Part shown: piece by piece, positions 59,483-64,000 of the stretch | How the letters are laid out: the number at the start of each line of letters is the position of its first letter | Position numbering within the stretch: the stretch's first letter is position 1 | NCBI RefSeq assembly: GCF_015477765.1 | Contig: NZ_JADLQQ010000005.1 | Coordinates: forward strand, 434,001 to 498,000 | Direction: 5' to 3' | DNA: 64,000 nt | Source of the DNA: Nocardia transvalensis | GTDB lineage: Bacteria; Actinomycetota; Actinomycetes; Mycobacteriales; Mycobacteriaceae | Made by a program: the position numbers and the translations under genes | The notes under the pieces: generated by a model | What the model was told of the DNA's origin: nothing | Database searches by the model: none | The model's input: only the letters and a program-made list of their open reading frames with translations

Positions 59483-59502
59483 TCAGGGAATGATCGACGG
59501 GG

Positions 59503-60876
59503 CTAGTCCTGTCTGCGGTGTGGCACGAACTCCAGGGTCAGCAGGGCCGCCGCGGTGAAGACGATTTCGCGCCAGCGGATCAGGACGAAGCGCTGGTCGG
59601 CGAAGGAGTTGAATTTGCGCAGGAAGCGGTACAGGGATTCGAGGCGGATCATCGGATCCAGCATTCGCGCCAGCACGTAGAGCGCCTGCCTGGTGCGGGT
59701 GCGCTGCTTGTCGCTGTACAGCTCCGGGAAGGCGGCGAAGGCCAGCGAGATCCGCTGCACGCCCTTGTCGCGGGCGTAATCGACCAAGTCGACGATCATG
59801 CGTTCGTCCAGGCCGTTGGGGGCGTCCTTGCGGCGCCACGGAACGTCCAGGCTCAGTTCGCTGCCGTGGTTGGAGGCGCCGTAGCGCTGGAAGCCCACCA
59901 CCCGGCCGTCGGCGTCGCGGGCGAGCACGACCAGCATGCCCGGGTTACGGCCGTCGAGCAGGTGGTCCAGGATCATCGAGAAGCCGCGGGTCTGCCGCCC
60001 CGTCCCCCACTCGTCGACGATGTCGTACAGCGTGGCGCGCAGCTGCGGATCCAGCTCGCGCTCGTAGCGGACCTCGGTGGTGACCCCGAAGTTGCGGGTG
60101 CGGCTGACCGCCTGGCGCAGATTGCGGTACTTGCGGCCCACCATGTCGAAGCCGTCGACATCGATCACCACGTCGCGGCCGATCGGAATGGCGTGCAGCC
60201 CCTGGTGATCCACCGCACGCGTGCGCCACAGCTCGGTCACCTCGGGGCTGGCGCCCAGGACCGCGATCCGCCAGCCGTGGCTGCCCGCGAACTCGGAGAA
60301 TTCGTGGATCAGCGTGGCGAAGTCGGCCCGCTCCCCGATCGGGTCACCGGCCACCACCGCAATGCCGAAGCGGGTGCGGTAGCCCAGGGCCGCCGTGGAA
60401 TTCGCGTTGAAGAAGTAGGTTTTCGCCGAATGCAGCGCGAACGGCGCCAGCGGATCGGCGACCGTCCGGTCGACCAGGGCCGCCACCCGGAAGCGCTGTT
60501 CGGGCTGGGCGCGCGAGCCCTGCGGCAGCATCAGGATGAACCCGGTCGACGCCAGGCAGACGAAGCCGATGCCCGCATGATCGCCGCGATAGGCGATATT
60601 GGAGACGCCGAGCACGACGATCGCGACAGTGAAGTGCGGCAAGGTGATCGGACGCCGCAGATGCAGTCCACGCGCCACACCGAGCCCCGCAATCGACACC
60701 GCGACGAACCACCCGTGGTCCACCCCATGCTGGGCGGCCCGATCGGCGGCGTACAGCAGCACGACACCGACCAGCAGCAGCACTGTGATCAGCGGCACCC
60801 GCACGGCGCGTGTAGGCGACAGCGCCGCCTGTCTGTAGGTCCGCGAGCGCGTGACAGCCGAATTCAGCTCAGCCAT
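59503..60876 (-). CDS. LPG-synthase-type (DUF2156) membrane protein
   Basis: A 457-residue protein. The N-terminal ~130 residues hold four or five membrane segments; the C-terminal part has the DUF2156 GNAT-like aminoacyl-transferase fold (GRKYRNLRQAVSRTRNFG, MLVVLARDADGRVVGFQRYG). It matches the catalytic domain of phosphatidylglycerol lysyltransferase (MprF/LysX), but lacks a full flippase domain and any LysRS domain. ATG 60876 follows GGGAG; a TTG at 60909 is less likely. Confidence 0.85.
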   Translation of the reverse strand: MAELNSAVTRSRTYRQAALSPTRAVRVPLITVLLLVGVVLLYAADRAAQHGVDHGWFVAVSIAGLGVARGLHLRRPITLPHFTVAIVVLGVSNIAYRGDHAGIGFVCLASTGFILMLPQGSRAQPEQRFRVAALVDRTVADPLAPFALHSAKTYFFNANSTAALGYRTRFGIAVVAGDPIGERADFATLIHEFSEFAGSHGWRIAVLGASPEVTELWRTRAVDHQGLHAIPIGRDVVIDVDGFDMVGRKYRNLRQAVSRTRNFGVTTEVRYERELDPQLRATLYDIVDEWGTGRQTRGFSMILDHLLDGRNPGMLVVLARDADGRVVGFQRYGASNHGSELSLDVPWRRKDAPNGLDERMIVDLVDYARDKGVQRISLAFAAFPELYSDKQRTRTRQALYVLARMLDPMIRLESLYRFLRKFNSFADQRFVLIRWREIVFTAAALLTLEFVPHRRQD

Positions 60877-61100
60877 CTCACCGCTCCCGGCGGGCTCGAG
60901 CGCCCGCAATCCGGCTCGCCATGGTCGTCCTCCCGATGGTCGCGTACCAACGACACACTATGCGGAACGCGGGTTCCGGGTATTCACCACCCCGGCCACC
61001 GCCCGCCGCAGTGCCAACAACCTCGGCGGCCCTGCATGTGCTTCCAAATGACAGTTAACCGATATCGCGCTGACCTTGTTCCACGCAATCAGATTTTATG

Positions 61101-61144
61101 GCCGAGCTGCGCTCGGCAGGTTTGCGGCGCCCTGAGGCGCAAAC
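61101..61144 (-). terminator. Tandem hairpins downstream of glnE
   Basis: GTTTGCG (61120-61126) pairs with CGCAAAC (61138-61144), and GCCGAG (61101-61106) with CTCGGC (61112-61117). They lie 16 bp and more beyond the glnE stop on its strand. Confidence 0.5.
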
Positions 61145-61160
61145 CGTACGTGGTTGCCTG

Positions 61161-64000
61161 CTAGGCGTCTCCGCCGAACACTCGCTCCACGACCGTCTTC
61201 GCCCGCCTCGTCACGCGCATGTAGTGGTCCAGGAATTCGCTGCCGTCGTCGTTCGGCCACCCGGCCACCCGGGCGACCGCCGACAGCAACCGGCCCGGCC
61301 CCGGCAGCTGGTCGGCCGGTTTTCCGCGGACCAGGACCAGGGCGTTGCGGGCCTTGGTGGCGGTCAGCCAGGCGTCGCGCAGCAGGGCGACGTCCTCGGC
61401 GTCGAGCAGTTCGGCCCGTTCGATCGCGTCCAGGGTTTCCAGCGTGGAGGTGTTGTGCAGCTCCGGCACCTCGTGGGCGTAGCGCAACTGCATCAGCTGC
61501 ACCGTCCACTCGATATCGGCGAGCCCACCGCGGCCGAGTTTGGTGTGGGTGGCGGGGTTGGCGCCGCGCGGCAACCGCTCGGAATCCACCCGGGCCTTGA
61601 TCCGCCGGATCTCGCGCACCGCGTCGGCCGACACACCGCCCTGCGGGTAGCGCACCTTGTCGACCATGTGCAGGAACCGCACGCCCAGCGCCTGATCACC
61701 GGCGACCTGATGGGCCCGCAGCAGCGCCTGCACCTCCCACGGCTGGGCCCACTGCTGGTAGTAGGCGTCGTAGGCGGCCAGCGTGCGCACCAGGGCCCCG
61801 TTACGGCCCTCGGGGCGCAGGCCCGCGTCGACCTGCAGCGGCGGGTCGGTGCTCGGCGCGCCCAGCAGCCGCTGCACCTGTTCGGCGACGCCGATGGCCC
61901 ACTTCACGGCCACCGTCTCGTCCTCGCCGGGCCGTGGATCGCAGACGAACAGCACATCGGCGTCGGAACCGTAGCCCAGCTCCATACCGCCGAGCCTGCC
62001 CATGCCGATCACCGCCAGCTCGGCCGGAGCCGGTCGGCCCTGGTCGAGCTCGCCCGCCCGGATGACCGCCTGCAGCGCGGCCTCGAGCACCGCCACCCAC
62101 ACCCACGACAGCGCCCGGCACACCTGCGGCACATCCAGCATCCCGAGCACATCGGCGGAGGCGACCCGGGCCAGTTCGTGGCGGCGCAGCGACCGCGCGG
62201 TGGCCACCGCCCGCTTCGGATCGTCGTAGCGCGCCGATCCGGCGAGGATGCCCTCCCGCACCTGATCCGGCTGCGTCGCCAACAGCAGCGGGCCGTCGGG
62301 CCCGTCGGCGAACATCCGGATGGTCTCCGGGGCGTTGATCAGCAGATCCGGCAGATAGGCCGAGGAGCCGAGCACGATCATCAGCCGCTGCGCGATGGCA
62401 CCCTCGTCGCGCAGCTCGCGCAGGAACCAGATCTGATCGTCCAGCCCCTCGGAGACCCGCCGATACGCCAGCAGACCGGCGTCCGGGTTCGGGGTCTCCC
62501 CCAGCCATTCCAGCAGCGTCGGCAGCAGTAACGCCTGGATGCGGCCCTTGCGGCCGACCTCGCCGGTGAGCGCCTTGAGGTGGCCGAGCGCGTTCTCCGG
62601 GGCCGCATAACCCAGCGCGGCGAGCTGTCGCACGGCCGCCTCGGGACTCAGCCGCAGCGCATCGGCGTCCAGCCGGGCCACCGACTCGAGCAGCGGGCGG
62701 TAGAACAGCTTGGCGTGCAGGCGGCGCACCCGCATGGTGTTGCGTTTGATCTCGCTGCGCAGCACACCGACCGCGTCCTGGCGGCCGTCGGGACGCATGT
62801 GCGCGGCCCGCGCCAGCCACCGCATCCCCTCCTCGTCGTCGGCGGCGGGCAGGGTGTGGGTGCGCTTGAGCCGCTGCAGCTGCAGCCGGTGCTCGAGCAG
62901 GCGCAGGAATTCGTAGGAGGCGGTGAGGTTGGCGGCATCGTCGCGGCCCACGTAGCCACCGGCCGCCAGCGCGGTCAGCGCCTCCACCGTGCCCTGGACG
63001 TGCAGCGATTCGTCGGCCTTACCGTGCACCAATTGCAGCAGCTGCACGGCGAATTCGACGTCGCGCAGGCTGCCGTGGCCCAGTTTCAGTTCCCGCTCGC
63101 GCAGGTCCGCGGGCACCAGATCCTCCACCCGGCGGCGCATGGCCTGCACGTCCACGACGAAATCGGGCCGCTCCGAGGCGGCCCAGACCATCGGCATGAG
63201 CGCGTCGCGATACTGCTCGCCCAGTTCCAGATCGCCGGTGGCCGGGCGCATCTTCAACAGCGCCTGGAACTCCCAGGTGCGCGCCCACCGCTTGTAGTAG
63301 GTGATATGCGATTCCAGCGTGCGCACCAGGGCACCGGCCTTGCCCTCGGGCCGCAGCGCGGCATCGACCTCGAAGAAGGCGTTACCGGCCACGGTCATCA
63401 GCTCGGCGGCCAACCGCGTCGCGGTGGTGTCGGCGGGTTCGGCGACGAACACGATGTCCACATCGGATACGTAATTCAATTCGCACGCACCGCATTTGCC
63501 CATGGCCACCACGGCGAGGCGCACCGGGACCGGGCGGTCCGGGCAGACGCGGGCCACCGCGACCGCCAGCGCCGCGGTCAGCGCCGCATCGGCCAGATCG
63601 GTCAGGTGCCTACCCACCTGCTGATAGCGCAGCACCGGCTCGTTCTCGACGGTGGCGGCCAGATCGTGGGCCGCCAGCAACATGAGCTGATCGCGATACC
63701 GCTTGCGCAGCAATGCGATAGCTTCCGGGCCCGCGATTCCGGCACGATAGAGCATGGGCCCGGCGCACGAGCCGTCCTCGGGCTGGGCCTGCACCGCCGC
63801 GAGCAGATCGGTGCTCAGCTCATCGCGTTTGGGCAGGTCCGCGCGGCGCAGCAGCTGCCAGCACTCGGGGTCGGCCACCAGATGATCCCCGAACGCGCTC
63901 GAGGAACCGATCAGCGCGAACAACCGACCGCGCAGCGAGATGTCGGTGCGCAGCGCCGAATCCAGTGCGGCCCAATCCGACCCGAGCCGCTCCCGCAGCC
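61161..64000 (-). CDS. glnE: Glutamine synthetase adenylyltransferase/deadenylase GlnE (partial)
   Basis: 946 codons are visible; the N-terminus (about 50-70 residues) lies beyond the right edge. The protein has two nucleotidyltransferase domains, each with the GSDADVLFV/SDVDIVFV type metal motif (GYGSDADVLFVCDPR in the C-terminal adenylylating half, NYVSDVDIVFVAE in the N-terminal deadenylylating half), joined by helical regions. It switches GlnA1 off and on by AMP transfer at Tyr406. It reads toward glnA, as in M. tuberculosis. Confidence 0.97.
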   Translation of the reverse strand, partial: LRERLGSDWAALDSALRTDISLRGRLFALIGSSSAFGDHLVADPECWQLLRRADLPKRDELSTDLLAAVQAQPEDGSCAGPMLYRAGIAGPEAIALLRKRYRDQLMLLAAHDLAATVENEPVLRYQQVGRHLTDLADAALTAALAVAVARVCPDRPVPVRLAVVAMGKCGACELNYVSDVDIVFVAEPADTTATRLAAELMTVAGNAFFEVDAALRPEGKAGALVRTLESHITYYKRWARTWEFQALLKMRPATGDLELGEQYRDALMPMVWAASERPDFVVDVQAMRRRVEDLVPADLRERELKLGHGSLRDVEFAVQLLQLVHGKADESLHVQGTVEALTALAAGGYVGRDDAANLTASYEFLRLLEHRLQLQRLKRTHTLPAADDEEGMRWLARAAHMRPDGRQDAVGVLRSEIKRNTMRVRRLHAKLFYRPLLESVARLDADALRLSPEAAVRQLAALGYAAPENALGHLKALTGEVGRKGRIQALLLPTLLEWLGETPNPDAGLLAYRRVSEGLDDQIWFLRELRDEGAIAQRLMIVLGSSAYLPDLLINAPETIRMFADGPDGPLLLATQPDQVREGILAGSARYDDPKRAVATARSLRRHELARVASADVLGMLDVPQVCRALSWVWVAVLEAALQAVIRAGELDQGRPAPAELAVIGMGRLGGMELGYGSDADVLFVCDPRPGEDETVAVKWAIGVAEQVQRLLGAPSTDPPLQVDAGLRPEGRNGALVRTLAAYDAYYQQWAQPWEVQALLRAHQVAGDQALGVRFLHMVDKVRYPQGGVSADAVREIRRIKARVDSERLPRGANPATHTKLGRGGLADIEWTVQLMQLRYAHEVPELHNTSTLETLDAIERAELLDAEDVALLRDAWLTATKARNALVLVRGKPADQLPGPGRLLSAVARVAGWPNDDGSEFLDHYMRVTRRAKTVVERVFGGDA

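Noticed and set aside
59518..61164. A 548-codon forward open frame
   Set aside because: It is antisense to the LPG-synthase-type gene, and its sequence is rich in His, Gln and Ala with no family pattern.
61098..62531. A 477-codon forward open frame within glnE
   Set aside because: It is the shadow of GlnE, whose motifs are clear on the other strand.

Overview
The window looks like chromosomal DNA from a mycolic-acid actinomycete, most likely Nocardia or a close relative. The support is high GC, many GTG starts, ATGA/TGATG gene overlaps, a textbook GlnR box before glnA, a BlaC-like class A beta-lactamase with an SDG motif, a candidate 24-residue bL37 ribosomal peptide, and a gene order matching the Mycobacterium tuberculosis block dlaT - Rv2216 - lipB - lipA - Rv2219 - Rv2219A - glnA1 - glnE. 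Genus assignment is inference; no rRNA is present.

Region 1 (1-11658) is the conserved core: the end of the 2-oxoacid dehydrogenase E2 gene, an SDR39 epimerase, lipB and lipA (which lipoylate E2), a DUF4191 membrane protein, an RDD protein and glnA1. A GNAT gene, an EF-G2-type GTPase, a MazEF-like pair behind a six-copy 21-bp tandem repeat, a CGNR regulator and an alpha/beta hydrolase are interspersed in this core.

Region 2 (11637-21899) is a 10.2-kb integrated element in the 3' end of glnA1, bounded by a perfect 23-bp direct repeat that restores the last glnA codons. It carries a tyrosine integrase, an XRE repressor, an excisionase-like protein, a winged-helix replication-type protein with iteron-like repeats inside its gene, an HNH nuclease, a large terminase, a portal protein, a scaffold-like protein, an HK97-type capsid protein and a head-completion-like protein. 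There are no tail, lysis or capsid-protease genes. Small reverse-strand genes and an XRE-TPR regulator follow. This is best explained as a capsid-encoding phage satellite and is the most interesting system here. Its insertion leaves the probable native glnA terminator 10 kb downstream of glnA.

Region 3 (about 22000-61160) is an accessory segment lying between glnA1 and glnE, which are adjacent in M. tuberculosis. It holds metabolic and regulatory modules: an HD/SDR/CMD operon and a convergent LysR gene whose promoters share a 43-bp similarity; a secreted tyrosine phosphatase; the bL37 candidate; a two-component system; an MpaB oxygenase; CocE and M20 hydrolases with a PucR regulator; a truncated FUSC gene; a monoglyceride lipase; a DUF2334/glycosyltransferase pair; several TetR-controlled units with visible operators; a secreted S1 protease; a lipoprotein zinc peptidase; an ECF42-type sigma factor with its DGPF partner; an MFS transporter; serine hydrolases; an amine oxidase; a class A beta-lactamase; a YWTD propeller; an O-methyltransferase; an AraC regulator; and an LPG-synthase-type protein.

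Region 4 (61161-64000) is most of glnE, reading toward glnA as in M. tuberculosis and cut by the window edge. GlnE adenylylates GlnA1, whose target tyrosine (Tyr406) is visible here.
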